In this document: piece by piece, positions 1 through 9,417 of the stretch | Layout of the letters: every line of letters starts with the position of its first letter | Position numbering within the stretch: position 1 is the stretch's first letter | Source of the DNA: Pedosphaera parvula Ellin514 | GTDB lineage: Bacteria > Verrucomicrobiota > Verrucomicrobiia > Limisphaerales > Pedosphaeraceae | Reading direction: 5' to 3' | NCBI RefSeq assembly: GCF_000172555.1 | Contig: NZ_ABOX02000008.1 | Span: forward strand, 1 to 64,000 | Length of the DNA: 64,000 nt | Made by a program: the position numbers and the translations under genes | The notes under the pieces: model-generated | The model's database searches: none | What the model was told of the DNA's origin: nothing | Seen by the model: the letters and a program-made list of their open reading frames with translations, nothing else

Positions 1-102
1 TCGCATCATTTTCGAGGTTTCAGAGGAAGCCCGACTAGTTTCAGTTCTTCGTTTTTGGCACGCTGCTCGCGGAACTCCAGAGATCGGCTAGGTTGGACGG
101 GT

Positions 103-735
103 ATGAAAGAACAATACATAGCAGCAAAGGAACGCTGGGCGCGAAAGATGGCGGGGAAGGAAAAGCGGGTGGTGCGCTCAGAGGACCGGTTGCCGCCGGG
201 TCAACGCGAGGTGCACAACTTTCCGGTGCTGGACTTGGGCATTCGACCGGAAATTCCGCTCGATAAATGGGAGCTCAAGATCGGCGGGAAGGTGGAGAAT
301 CCGGTGACTTTGAACTGGGAGCAATTCATGGCACTCCCGCAGTTCAAGGATGTGAGTGACTTTCATTGTGTCACCACCTGGAGTCAGTTCGATATGGAAT
401 TTGAAGGCGTGGCATTCTTTACGATTGCCGATTTGGTGAAGCCGAAGCCGGAGGCGACACATGTCTATTTCAAAAGTTACGACGGCTATTCCACCAACAA
501 TCCGCTCGATGTCTGCATGGATGATGATGTGATGATCGCGCATTCCTGGAATGGCAAGCCGCTGACGCGCGAACATGGCGGTCCGGCGCGGATAATAATT
601 CCCAAACGTTATGCCTGGAAGGGAGCCAAGTTCATTCGCGAAATCACATTTTTGGACCGGGACATCCTTGGTTTTTGGGAGCTGCGCGGTTATTCCAATA
701 CTGCTGATCCTTTTAAAGACGATAGGTTTGCTTAA
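103..735 (+). CDS. Sulfite-oxidase-like molybdopterin-dependent oxidoreductase (single-domain)
   Basis: A protein of about 210 residues made almost entirely of the oxidoreductase molybdopterin-binding fold. The family-typical pattern DFHCVTTWS (about residues 88-96) supplies the Cys expected to bind the molybdenum, and the later stretch AHSWNGKPLTREHGGP is characteristic. No signal peptide or membrane span is visible, so it is probably cytoplasmic. I chose ATG 103 because the ORF upstream of it is Arg/Ser-rich and unlike the family. It is convergent with the larger molybdoenzyme ending at 760, 24 bp away. The substrate cannot be read from sequence. Confidence 0.88.
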   Translation: MKEQYIAAKERWARKMAGKEKRVVRSEDRLPPGQREVHNFPVLDLGIRPEIPLDKWELKIGGKVENPVTLNWEQFMALPQFKDVSDFHCVTTWSQFDMEFEGVAFFTIADLVKPKPEATHVYFKSYDGYSTNNPLDVCMDDDVMIAHSWNGKPLTREHGGPARIIIPKRYAWKGAKFIREITFLDRDILGFWELRGYSNTADPFKDDRFA

Positions 736-759
736 ACTGTCTTCGCTCCTGCCGACGCT

Positions 760-2385
760 TCAAAACATCTGGGTTTTGCTGTGCAATCCGGCTGCCCCAT
801 CGGGTTCCATGGGAGTTGGTATGGGGCTCTGCATCGCCCCGGTGCCATCGAAGCAGCGCACGGTGAAGGTATGTTTGCCTCTTTGGAAGGGCCACTCATA
901 ACGCCAGATGACCCAGGTTAATTTGGAAAGTGGTTTGCGGAGCGCGGCCTCCTGCCATGGTCCGTCATCCACTTGCACTTCGACTTTCGAGATTCCACGC
1001 GAACCTGCGTGTGCAATTCCGCCAATGGGAACAACCGTCCGCGCATCCGCTCCTACGATATTCATGTTCACACCAACGGTATCAATCACCGAAGTCGCCT
1101 TCATCTGCGCGGCCTTGTCCCAACCGCGAGTCACCCAATATCCCGGCTCCCAGTGATCAATCGCCTCGATGGACTCAATCCATTTGGGCAGCTTCATGCC
1201 GTAGGTGTTGGGAACGTAAATGCGCAATGGAAATCCATGTTCGGCCAGCAGCGGCACGCCATCCCATGCGTAGGCGAGCATCACGCGTTCATCCGCTTTG
1301 ATGGTTTCCAATGAAACTACTTCATAAAATCCATCCGCTCCGTGGATTTTAAGATGCGTGGCATTGGGCCTGAGTTGCCAGGTCGGCAATAATTTTTGCA
1401 GGCTGACTCCTGTCCAGCGGGTTGTTCCGATCAAATCGCCACCGACAGGATTGGAGATGCAGGCCAGAGTGATGAACTGATGCATTGGCTCGTAACTGCG
1501 AATTTCGTTCAGTGTCAACTCCAGCGGCTTTTCCATGAGACCTTTTATTTTCAACCGCCATTGAGACTCGTCGATGGTAGGAGGTGTCGTGTTGATATCA
1601 ATCCGGTAATGCCTTTCCAGTGGCGTAAATTCCGGTCGTGTGCCGGGCACTGATTTCACTTCAGCATCGGCATTGGGTAAAGGATGATTGGAGGACCAGA
1701 GTGATTCCCTCTGCACCGCGGATTGTCTCGCACCAGTCCGGGAGAGTCTGCCCACCATTGCGCCGGTCACGGTAATCAAAGCAGTGGCGCCACCTAATCG
1801 AACGAGGAATCGACGCCGATCAATGCGCTTCACCAACGCTTGCTCAGCAGAGTCTTCGGTTATGTGAGCCGTGGCAAAGAGTCGTTGATTTGCCCGGGCG
1901 ATGGCAACTCCCCACGCCAGGAATACGAGCAAAATCCAGATGGCACTGATCCAAGGCGGAATTTCGGGCGCTTTGTTCAGGTGCAGACTGAGCAGCATGA
2001 TGGGAATGCCTGCTGCCAATCCGAAGACAGGTCCTGCAACAGAGGCATTGCGCCCGTGCAATGCGCGTTCGACAGCGAAAAATATCGCTCCAACGATCGC
2101 GCCTGCGAACAGCATGCCTCCGACTGCCATTCCTTGCTCAGCCAGTTTGGCCGTCGTCGCAGTCGGGCCCAGATTCAAGGAGCGGATCACCTTCACCATG
2201 GCATCGATGCCCGAGGCGATAACCTGCCCAGGCAACACGCGTGTCATCCAATCGAAAATGTCGAAGGGAACAAAAGGCAATCCCAACACTTTCCATCCCA
2301 CATAAAAAATCACCGTAATTGCCAGCGTAAGCATCAGGCCGACAAGCAAACCGGTCAGAACACCGGGCCTTTTAAGACTTTTCAC
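760..2385 (-). CDS. Membrane-anchored sulfite-oxidase-family molybdopterin oxidoreductase
   Basis: About 541 residues. The N-terminal ~200 residues contain about five hydrophobic segments, and the rest is a sulfite-oxidase-type molybdopterin domain with the Cys-containing motif ACISNPVGGD and the later motif AYAWDGVPLLAEHGFPLR. A C-terminal Mo-co dimerisation-like part follows (AHAGSRGISKVEVQVDDG). The GTG at 2385 is preferred over the ATG at 2430 because AAAGGAGGGG sits a few bases upstream. A redox role on the outer face of the membrane is inferred from the fused spans. The neighbouring convergent gene encodes a second, soluble member of the same superfamily. Confidence 0.9.
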   Translation of the reverse strand: MKSLKRPGVLTGLLVGLMLTLAITVIFYVGWKVLGLPFVPFDIFDWMTRVLPGQVIASGIDAMVKVIRSLNLGPTATTAKLAEQGMAVGGMLFAGAIVGAIFFAVERALHGRNASVAGPVFGLAAGIPIMLLSLHLNKAPEIPPWISAIWILLVFLAWGVAIARANQRLFATAHITEDSAEQALVKRIDRRRFLVRLGGATALITVTGAMVGRLSRTGARQSAVQRESLWSSNHPLPNADAEVKSVPGTRPEFTPLERHYRIDINTTPPTIDESQWRLKIKGLMEKPLELTLNEIRSYEPMHQFITLACISNPVGGDLIGTTRWTGVSLQKLLPTWQLRPNATHLKIHGADGFYEVVSLETIKADERVMLAYAWDGVPLLAEHGFPLRIYVPNTYGMKLPKWIESIEAIDHWEPGYWVTRGWDKAAQMKATSVIDTVGVNMNIVGADARTVVPIGGIAHAGSRGISKVEVQVDDGPWQEAALRKPLSKLTWVIWRYEWPFQRGKHTFTVRCFDGTGAMQSPIPTPMEPDGAAGLHSKTQMF

Positions 2386-2591
2386 ATCCCCTCCTTTTGT
2401 TTGCGATGGAACTCGAAATCCAAGCACCAATCGTCCCTCACACTAACGCGGCAAATATGGGATGCAAAATATTCACCTGTGGGGTGGAAACCTTACGCCA
2501 CCTTTCCAAAGCAAAATGCCAGCAGTCCAGAGATGAATTCTCTCGAAATGCTGGCAACAACAAACCTCAGATGCTTGTCCGGTGCCGCGAG

Positions 2592-2879
2592 TTATTTGCG
2601 GCGGCTGATCAGGTAACCGATCAGTACACCGACGCCGGCTGCGATGCCGATGGCCGCATAGGGATTGTTGCGAATCGCTTTATCGGTAGCCTTGGCCCCC
2701 TCCACTGCCTTCTTTTGGACGACTTCATAGGCATTGCGGACCTGTTCCATTGCTTCGGCGAGTTGCTTGCGAGCTTGAACCATGCTGTCGTCTGTCATGT
2801 CATCGGTATGATTAAGCAAGGTGCTGGCGTCATCCATCATGTCTTCCATGTTTTCTTTCAGACCGTTTTGGGTATTCAT
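2592..2879 (-). CDS. DUF883/ElaB-YqjD-like membrane-anchored protein
   Basis: A 95-residue protein with a long acidic and Gln/Ala-rich amphipathic helix, then the pattern RNNPYAAIGIAAGVGVLIGYLISRR at its C-terminus (one membrane segment capped by basic residues). This layout matches the DUF883 family, whose E. coli members ElaB and YqjD are tail-anchored inner-membrane proteins reported to associate with ribosomes. Nothing nearby hints at a more specific role. The region between this start and the cysteine desulfurase (2880-3146) holds no further gene I can support. Confidence 0.8.
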   Translation of the reverse strand: MNTQNGLKENMEDMMDDASTLLNHTDDMTDDSMVQARKQLAEAMEQVRNAYEVVQKKAVEGAKATDKAIRNNPYAAIGIAAGVGVLIGYLISRRK

Positions 2880-3146
2880 ATTACTTCCTTTGGTTGAGTC
2901 CTGGTTGTTTTGAAATGGTAGCGCATGAAACAGGCCGCAAAGCGCCTTTTACTCGTGAGCGATAATTCATCCATGCGTTCATACAACTGTTACACCGCCA
3001 GCATGGGCGGAACGGGCTTCGATGAAAATGGGGTTTATACCGCTCCAAACAATGAAAACCGCCTTTGTGGTTGTCCGACGAAAGACAATCAAGCTGCTTC
3101 TGAGTTTAAGGCTCGAAGTTCCAGGTTTTGCGGTTAAAATGCTCCT

Positions 3147-4295
3147 GTGCGCACGGTTTATTTTGATTACAACGCCACAACACCGCTCGATCCGCAGGTG
3201 CGGGAGGCGATGCTGCCGTTTTTGGATGGAATTTATGGCAATCCCAGCAGTGTGCACCATGTCGGGCGGAAAGCGCGGTCCATTCTGGATGAGGCGCATG
3301 ATCGGGTGGCCAAGGTGCTCGGGGCAAAGCCGAGTGAGATTATTTTTACCAGCGGTGGCACGGAGGCCGATAACCTGGCGATTTTTGGAACGGCACGGCT
3401 GTTAAAGTCAAAGGGACGGCATATCATCACCTCGGTAATTGAACATCATGCCGTGCTGCATTGTGTTGATTATTTGGAAAAGAAGGAAGGATTCGAGATC
3501 ACCCGCCTGCCAGTAGACCGGGAAGGGTTCATTCATCCCGAGGATTTGAAGAAGGCGATCCGACCCGACACCATCCTGGTCACCCTGATGGCCGCCAACA
3601 ATGAGATTGGCACCGTGCAGCCAGTAGCTGAATTAGGTGCGATTTGCCGGGAGCGTGGTGTTTTATTCCATACCGATGCCGTGCAATGGTTCGGCAAGGA
3701 GCCATTTGCGAACATTCACCAGTTCAATGCCGACCTGGTTTCCATTTGCGCGCACAAGTTCCATGGGCCAAAAGGTGCGGGAGCACTCTATATCAAATCG
3801 CCGCTTCATCCGGACCCAATCCTGTTCGGTGGCGGGCATGAGAATGAGCGTCGCGCTGGCACTGAAAACATGGCGGCAATCATCGGTTTGGTGGAGGCCA
3901 TGGAGCGCTTTGTGTCGAATCCGATATTTTCGCGGGAAAAGTTGCTGCCGCTCACTGAAAGATTGATCACCCTGGTTGATTCCATGCCACGAGTCCAATT
4001 AGTAGGACCACGTGATAAACGACTGGTGAATACCGTTGCTTTCCTTGTGGAAGGTTCGGATAGTATCGCGTTGCTGGCGGGATTGGATTTGGAAGGCATT
4101 TGCGCTTCCAGCGGTTCGGCGTGTTCGGCGGGGTCCATTGAACCCTCACATGTGATTGTCGGGCTGGGAGTGGATCGGAATCTGGCAAATTCCCTGGTTC
4201 GCTTCTCGCTTGGCCGCGAGAGCACGATGGGCGAAGTGGAGTACGCCGAGCGGATTGTACCGCAAGTGATTAAACGGGCACAACGTCCCCAATAG
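3147..4295 (+). CDS. Cysteine desulfurase, NifS/IscS family
   Basis: A 382-residue PLP enzyme that converts cysteine to alanine and passes sulfur on for Fe-S clusters or thiolation. Visible hallmarks are the N-terminal YFDYNATTPLD, the substrate/cofactor segment FTSGGTEADNLAI, the PLP-lysine segment ICAHKFHGPKGAGALY, and the catalytic-Cys loop SSGSACSAGS near residue 328. Length is normal for the family. The start is GTG at 3147 because YFDYNATTP must lie at the N-terminus; the Shine-Dalgarno is weak. No scaffold (iscU/nifU) gene is adjacent, so its exact sulfur-delivery partner is unknown. Confidence 0.95.
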   Translation: MRTVYFDYNATTPLDPQVREAMLPFLDGIYGNPSSVHHVGRKARSILDEAHDRVAKVLGAKPSEIIFTSGGTEADNLAIFGTARLLKSKGRHIITSVIEHHAVLHCVDYLEKKEGFEITRLPVDREGFIHPEDLKKAIRPDTILVTLMAANNEIGTVQPVAELGAICRERGVLFHTDAVQWFGKEPFANIHQFNADLVSICAHKFHGPKGAGALYIKSPLHPDPILFGGGHENERRAGTENMAAIIGLVEAMERFVSNPIFSREKLLPLTERLITLVDSMPRVQLVGPRDKRLVNTVAFLVEGSDSIALLAGLDLEGICASSGSACSAGSIEPSHVIVGLGVDRNLANSLVRFSLGRESTMGEVEYAERIVPQVIKRAQRPQ

Positions 4296-4379
4296 GGCTG
4301 GGGTTTCGTGTGAAGAAGATGTGCACAGTGTGAATAACTCCAAGTTGTTGGGTTTCTTGGTTTTAAATTCGTGCCGATA

Positions 4380-4399
4380 CCCGGGTGCCCGGTTTTTTT
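4380..4399 (+). terminator. Candidate intrinsic terminator downstream of the cysteine desulfurase
   Basis: A short GC-rich hairpin (CCGG, loop GTGC, CCGG) is followed directly by seven T. It lies about 85 bp after the desulfurase stop and 100 bp before dnaN. The stem is short, so efficiency is uncertain. Confidence 0.4.
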
Positions 4400-4502
4400 G
4401 TAAGTTGTTGTAGTGACCTTGACACTGAGGGTTGTTTGCCTTATTCACAACCCTTAATAATAAGACGTTTTTTAGAAAAAGAAGATACCTATTAAAGGCC
4501 GC

Positions 4503-5612
4503 ATGAATCTGACCATTTCAAAAGAGCAACTCATCAACGGGCTGCAAGCCGTACAGAATGTCGTCAGCACGCGGACGACGTTACCGATTCTTTCCAACGT
4601 GCTTATTCGCGCGGAAGGCAACCGCCTTGAGTTCACAGCCACCGATCTGGACGTCACCATCTCCTGCGGCGTTGAAGCCGCTGTGAAGGAAGGTGGAGCG
4701 ACTACGGTGCCAGTGAAGAAACTGTTCGGCATCGTGCGCGAGCTGAACAACCCGGAGATCGAAATCGAGGTGGATGAGAAAAACACCTGCAGCATCCGGT
4801 CGGGATCTTCTTTTTATAAGATTAATGGTCTCAGCGCCGATGAATTTCCTCCATTGCCCAAGTTCAAGGAAGATAAGAAAGTCACCCTGCCACAGGAAAA
4901 GGTGAAAGGGATGATGAAAAAGACTTCCTTCGCCATTTCCACGGATGAATCGCGTTACGTGCTCAACGGTATTTTTATCAGCCTGAAGGAACACAAGCTG
5001 ACCATGGTGGCAACTGATGGCCGCCGGCTGGCCTTGGTGGATGAAGAAGTGGATGTCACTGAAAAAAGCCAGGGAGAATTTATTGTTCCCGCGAAAGCCG
5101 TGAATGAATTGAACCGCCTGTTGACCGATAAAGGTGAGGTGGAGATTCGCTATTCTGAAAACCAGGCTGCGTTTACGTTAAAGGATGAAAAAGGCTTCTC
5201 GATCCTGATTATCAGCAAGCTAATTGAAGGAAATTATCCGAATTATCGCCAGGTCATTCCGGGAGAGGCCAAGGAACGGATCGCTTTGGTTCGGGAAGAA
5301 TTTCTGCATGCGTTGAAGCGCGCTGAAATCATGACCAGCGAGAAGTCGAACTCGGTGAAGCTGACTTTCTCGAAGAACAACCTGGCCATTACCGCCAATT
5401 CTCCTGAAGTTGGTGAGGCCCGCGAGAGTCTGGCGATCAATTACAAAGGCAAGGAGATGGCGATCGCATTCAATCCGAAATACGTCATTGATCCGCTGAA
5501 TGCGTTGAGCAACGACGAAATTTTCCTGGAATTGATCGATGAACTGAGCCCGGGCGTGGTGAAGATCAACGGACCATTTCTGTATGTGGTCATGCCGATG
5601 CGTTTGAGCTAA
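4503..5612 (+). CDS. dnaN: DNA polymerase III subunit beta (sliding clamp)
   Basis: A 369-residue protein with the three-fold clamp architecture. The N-terminus MNLTISKEQL and the segment STRTTLPILSNVLI are typical, as are FAISTDESRYVLNGIF in the second domain, the domain-three segment ending SNDEIFLEL, and the C-terminal YVVMPMRLS. It forms the ring that tethers the replicative polymerase to DNA. AAAGG lies 7 bp before ATG 4503. dnaA is not adjacent in this window, so dnaN is not in the usual dnaA-dnaN order here. A strong terminator follows at 5639. Confidence 0.97.
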   Translation: MNLTISKEQLINGLQAVQNVVSTRTTLPILSNVLIRAEGNRLEFTATDLDVTISCGVEAAVKEGGATTVPVKKLFGIVRELNNPEIEIEVDEKNTCSIRSGSSFYKINGLSADEFPPLPKFKEDKKVTLPQEKVKGMMKKTSFAISTDESRYVLNGIFISLKEHKLTMVATDGRRLALVDEEVDVTEKSQGEFIVPAKAVNELNRLLTDKGEVEIRYSENQAAFTLKDEKGFSILIISKLIEGNYPNYRQVIPGEAKERIALVREEFLHALKRAEIMTSEKSNSVKLTFSKNNLAITANSPEVGEARESLAINYKGKEMAIAFNPKYVIDPLNALSNDEIFLELIDELSPGVVKINGPFLYVVMPMRLS

Positions 5613-5638
5613 GGCGGGAGTTCAATATTTTCAAAAAG

Positions 5639-5666
5639 AGCCGTGCTGCAAAGCGCGGCTTTTTTA
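5639..5666 (+). terminator. Rho-independent terminator after dnaN
   Basis: AGCCGTGC, a short loop, and GCGCGGCT form an 8-bp stem with one G-T wobble, followed by a run of T. It begins 27 bp after the dnaN stop. Confidence 0.85.
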
Positions 5667-5703
5667 TTGTTGAAGTGCTGTGGGGTAAAATCCTGGGAGC
5701 TCG

Positions 5704-5731
5704 AAATAAAAAACACGCAGGAAGGCCTGCG
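5704..5731 (-). terminator. Rho-independent terminator for the PEP-CTERM gene
   Basis: Read on the minus strand, CGCAGG-CCTT-CCTGCG forms a 6-bp stem followed by a T-rich tract (the A-rich stretch at 5704-5713 on the plus strand). It sits about 25 bp beyond the stop of the PEP-CTERM gene. Confidence 0.7.
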
Positions 5732-5755
5732 CGTTATGTAGGTTTGATGGGAAAG

Positions 5756-6544
5756 TTATTTTTTTCGACGCACGAGAACGAACATCCCAGCCATGGCACC
5801 CACGCCCAGCAGCGCGAAGGTGGAGGGTTCAGGCACGGCAACTGGATCGTATGAGAGCGTGAAATCATCGACGGCTAACCCATGGTCGTTGCCTGCATCA
5901 TTGAGGTCCACCCAGCGAAAAAAGATCTCATCGCCAGCATTCAGGGTGATTCCGGTAAGAGTGGCACTAATGAAAGTGTGATTGGCGGCATTATTGCCGT
6001 CCAAGGCTGCGGCAGTTGCCCCAGTGGTGGGGCTCGTAAAATTCAAGGAGGCGTAGGATGTCCAAGACTGAGTGCCGGCAGCATCGGAACTGGTAATGGG
6101 GCCGCTGCTGATGCGATAGGTGAGCGATAAAGTCTGAGCGGTGGCATTGCCACCGTTGCGCCATTGCTCGCCAGTATAGGAAAGATTGAGGTTACCGATC
6201 ATGCCTCCGGTATTATTTTGCAACCGAACACCATAGGCCAGCGTACCAGTAGTACCTGAAGCAACGGAACCGAGGGCACGATCTGTTGCAGCAGAACTGC
6301 CATAACTGTAGATAGCGCCAGTTGTGCTTGACCCTATATCAGCCCGGTAGGTTCCAGAAAAAGTGCCCGAAGTGCCGGCATACCACCCAGCAATAGTAGT
6401 ATTATCCGTCCACGTATTGGCTGTGCCGCTATTGGCCAAGGTATCGAAATTCTGGGTGTAAGGAGAACCTGTAAGCGAAACTTGAGCCTGTGCACTTAAA
6501 GCCGCCACTCCCGAAGCGGATAAAAGGACCAATAGTTTTTTCAT
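5756..6544 (-). CDS. Secreted PEP-CTERM sorting domain protein
   Basis: 262 residues. It has a signal peptide (MKKLLVLLSASGVAALSAQAQ), then a Ser/Thr/Gly-rich beta-type region of about 200 residues. The C-terminus is a classical PEP-CTERM module: VPEPSTFALLGVGA, a hydrophobic segment, and the basic tail VRRKK. Such proteins are sorted by an exosortase (EpsH-like) to the envelope or matrix; no exosortase gene is in this window. The middle domain is unassigned. Confidence 0.9.
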   Translation of the reverse strand: MKKLLVLLSASGVAALSAQAQVSLTGSPYTQNFDTLANSGTANTWTDNTTIAGWYAGTSGTFSGTYRADIGSSTTGAIYSYGSSAATDRALGSVASGTTGTLAYGVRLQNNTGGMIGNLNLSYTGEQWRNGGNATAQTLSLTYRISSGPITSSDAAGTQSWTSYASLNFTSPTTGATAAALDGNNAANHTFISATLTGITLNAGDEIFFRWVDLNDAGNDHGLAVDDFTLSYDPVAVPEPSTFALLGVGAMAGMFVLVRRKK

Positions 6545-6794
6545 AGTTAAACGGATTATCTCTTCTGCCGAATGCGGATGCTACTCTCGACGACTCTAAA
6601 AAAGCAACTGCACAACATGTTACATTTGAGCAACGGCACTTGAAACTTGGAAACGAGAAGCATGTTGTATGCCGAGGAAGGAAATCTCAAAAAAGGCCAT
6701 AGTTGAGGAGGTCCAGAGAAATCGACTGAGAGAAAGCGTCCAAACTGGTTTAATCTATTCAGTTGAAGGCGAAGTTGAACAACGCATCTTCGGC

Positions 6795-8574
6795 CTACAT
6801 CTGCTCCAGAACTTCTATTCCTAGAATTTCGAGACCTTGCTTTAGAACGCGGGCGGTGAGGTCGCACAGCAGCAGGCGGCTGGCGCGTTCGGCGGGTTCA
6901 GATTTGAGGACGGGGCAGTTTTCGTAGAACCGGGCAAAGTGGCCGGACAATTCGTAGAGATAATTGCAGAGATAATTAGGGCGGTATTCTTCGGCAACAC
7001 CCTCCAGGACCAAACTGAAGTTCAGCAGGTGCTTGGATAGAATAATTTCATCCGGAGCGGTCAGGGAGATGGTTCCGCTCCAGCCACTCGCTTCATTTTC
7101 AATTCCGCCACGGCGGAAAATGCTGCGGATGCGTGCGTAAGCATACTGCAAATACGGAGCAGTGTTACCATTCAACGCAAGCATCCTGTCCCAGCTAAAT
7201 ACGTAATCACTTTGGCGGTTGGGGAGCAGGTCGGCGTATTTAAGGGCGCCGAGGCCAACCACCCTGGCAATTTCCCGCTTCTGTTCCTCGGGGACAGTGG
7301 TTTCACGTTCGGTGGCTTTGTCGCTCACCACCTTGTAAGCGCGTTCCTCCGCTTCATCAAGGAGGTCCGCGAGTTTGACAGTTTCGCCGGAACGGGTTTT
7401 GAAGGGCTTGCCGTCTTCACCGAGAATGGAACCGAACCAGACGTGAGCCAGTTTGACCGGCGCTTCCGGATGCCAACGGCGGAAGATCGCAAAAATTTGC
7501 TGAAAGTGGAGTTGCTGGGGGCCACCGGTGACGTAAGCAATCTCCGCTGGATTCCAGGTTTCCAGGCGGTAAGCGAGGGTTGCGAGATCGGTCGTGGCGT
7601 AGTTTGCGGCACCGTCGCTCTTTTGGATGAGAGCCGGATTCGGCTTCCACTCGCCATCTTCCTGTTTGAGAAAAGGATCCTGTTTCTGAGAGCAGTGAGC
7701 CATCCGAGAAGACAGCCATGGCACCTTCGCTTTCCCGTGCGATGCCTTTATTTGTGAGTTCCTCCACCACGCCCTTGAGCCGTGGATTATAGAAGCTCTC
7801 GCCCAGCGTGTAATCGAATTGAATGCCGAGGCGGTCGTAAATGGTTTTGAACTGGATTTCGGAGAGCTTGATCATCTCCTCCCAGATGCCGAGGTTTTCC
7901 TTGTCGCCGTTTTGCAGTTTGACCAGTTCCTGGCGAGCTTGTTCCAGAACAGCCGGATCTTTCTCGCTGGCCGAATTAACTGTCTTGTAAAGTCGTTCCA
8001 TCTCACCAATGGGATCGGCGAGCAAGTTTTCTGCATTGAGTTGCGTCTTCCACCCCACCAGCAACTTACCGAATTGTGTGCCCCAGTCGCCAATATGATT
8101 GTCCGTGATGACCTTGTGACCGAGGAGCCGGAATGTGCGGGCCAGGGAATCGCCGAGGATGGTGGAACGGATGTGGCCGACATGCATCGGCTTGGCGATG
8201 TTGGGCGAGCTGAAGTCGATGACAATCGTGCGCGGATGGCTGGCCTTCTCGAAAAATAGATGCTCACCGCGCACGGCGGATTGAAGCGTTGCAGCCAGGG
8301 CGGAGTTCTTCAACCTGAAGTTCAGGAAGCCGGCACCGGCAATCTCGACCTTTTCACAGATATCATTTACATCCAGTTTGGCCAGAACGTCGGTGGCGAG
8401 TTGGCGCGGGTTCATTTTCCGCTCCTTGGCCAGACTCATGAGGGCGTTGCTCTGGTAATCGCCGAACTTGGGATCAGGACAGGGGCGAACCAGGACGCTG
8501 GAGACATCCGCACCGGGCAGAACCGCGGTGACTGCCTGTTGCAAACGAGATTCTATGGATTTATGGGGCAACAC
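6795..8574 (-). CDS. argS: Arginyl-tRNA synthetase, reading frame broken by a one-base shift
   Basis: Two reading frames together encode one class-I arginyl-tRNA synthetase of about 590 residues. The upstream frame begins with GTG 8574 and carries the HIGH-type motif (PNIAKPMHVGHIRSTILGD). It runs in homologous sequence to about AVFSDGS. The downstream frame picks up at QKQDPFL with IQKSDGAANYATTDLA, and ends at 6795 with the anticodon-binding DALR-like domain. The switch lies between about 7683 and 7713 and corresponds to one extra base. No slippery heptamer is obvious. An indel, either real or a sequencing error, is likelier than programmed shifting, as argS is essential and no second copy is seen here. 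Confidence 0.9.
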
Positions 8575-8649
8575 AGAGTTGTAACCTCACCGATAAATTA
8601 AAGCAGAAGACCAGTTTCGCGAAATCCTAAAGTCGAATTCCTTCCAGAA

Positions 8650-9114
8650 CTACTTCCCACCGTATTCCTTGATGATTTTGTACATGGCTTCGGCATTGGG
8701 AGCTTCTTCGAGAGCCTGACGAAATTCTTTCTTGTGGAGGAGCTTGGCGATGTTGGCGAGGGTGTGAAGGTGTTTCTGAAATTGGCCTTGGGGAACGAGG
8801 AAGAGCATGACGAGGTTTACCGGCTGGTTATCAAGTGCATCGAAGTTAACCCCTCTCTTCGATCGCCCGAAAGCCCCGACCACCTCGTAAATCAGGTCGG
8901 TGGAGGCATGGGGGATTCCGATGCCAAACCCGATGCCGGTACTCATCGAGGTCTCCCGTTTTTTTACCACCGCCGCGATGGCGTCCCGGTTCTCGGGCTT
9001 GATTTTATTTGTGGCAACGAGGTTGTCGATCAGCTCATCGATGGCTTCCCATCGATTCGTAGCCTGCAAATCCGGCAAAATATTATCCGACCCGAGAATG
9101 TCGCCAAGGTTCAT
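8650..9114 (-). CDS. PTS EIIA-type protein, PtsN/fructose family
   Basis: 154 residues forming a single PTS_EIIA type-2 domain. The phospho-accepting His lies in STGIGFGIGIPHAS (about residue 68), followed by QPVNLVMLFLVP and a C-terminal helix ending KIIKEYGGK. Proteins of this type receive phosphate from HPr-like carriers and usually act as regulators (PtsN/EIIANtr) rather than in sugar uptake. No PTS permease gene is adjacent. It lies 75 bp upstream of argS on the same strand. A truncated paralogue lies at 9418-9813. Confidence 0.88.
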   Translation of the reverse strand: MNLGDILGSDNILPDLQATNRWEAIDELIDNLVATNKIKPENRDAIAAVVKKRETSMSTGIGFGIGIPHASTDLIYEVVGAFGRSKRGVNFDALDNQPVNLVMLFLVPQGQFQKHLHTLANIAKLLHKKEFRQALEEAPNAEAMYKIIKEYGGK

Positions 9115-9417
9115 AGCGTCGATACAGCCTGTACATTTCGCCTGAAGTGGGCGGGCAATTCAAGAGTAAATAGTAATTGCCTATGAAGCGCAGAGTACGG
9201 ATGCAGCTGTCAGTAATTTCCTGACAGCATGCTTTTCAACCGTAAGACAACTTTAATGTACACTCTTTCCCACCATCCAATGCGGTCAATTGGTCCAGCC
9301 TTGCAGCTAACCATGGCACACTCGCTGGTAATATTCCACTGGTTACGTAGGAAGCGATAACCTCAATGGTCAAGCCGGATGGGAGACTTTGCCAGGCGAG
9401 AACTCTCGGGCCTCAAG
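9115..9417. other. 303-bp intergenic region with one hairpin
   Basis: No gene is supported here. A perfect 8-bp inverted repeat (GCTGTCAG, 7-nt loop, CTGACAGC) lies at 9206-9228, followed on the plus strand by ATGCTTTT. On the minus strand, the direction of both flanking genes, there is no T-run. The hairpin could be a processing or attenuation structure between the two EIIA genes, but this is only a possibility. Confidence 0.4.

Noticed and set aside
1840-2616. 258-codon plus-strand frame opposite the membrane molybdoenzyme
   Set aside because: Gln/His/Ser-rich with no domain; overlaps a well-supported gene.
7683-7713. Programmed frameshift in argS
   Set aside because: No slippery heptamer, stimulatory stem or Shine-Dalgarno-like sequence is evident; a simple indel is likelier.
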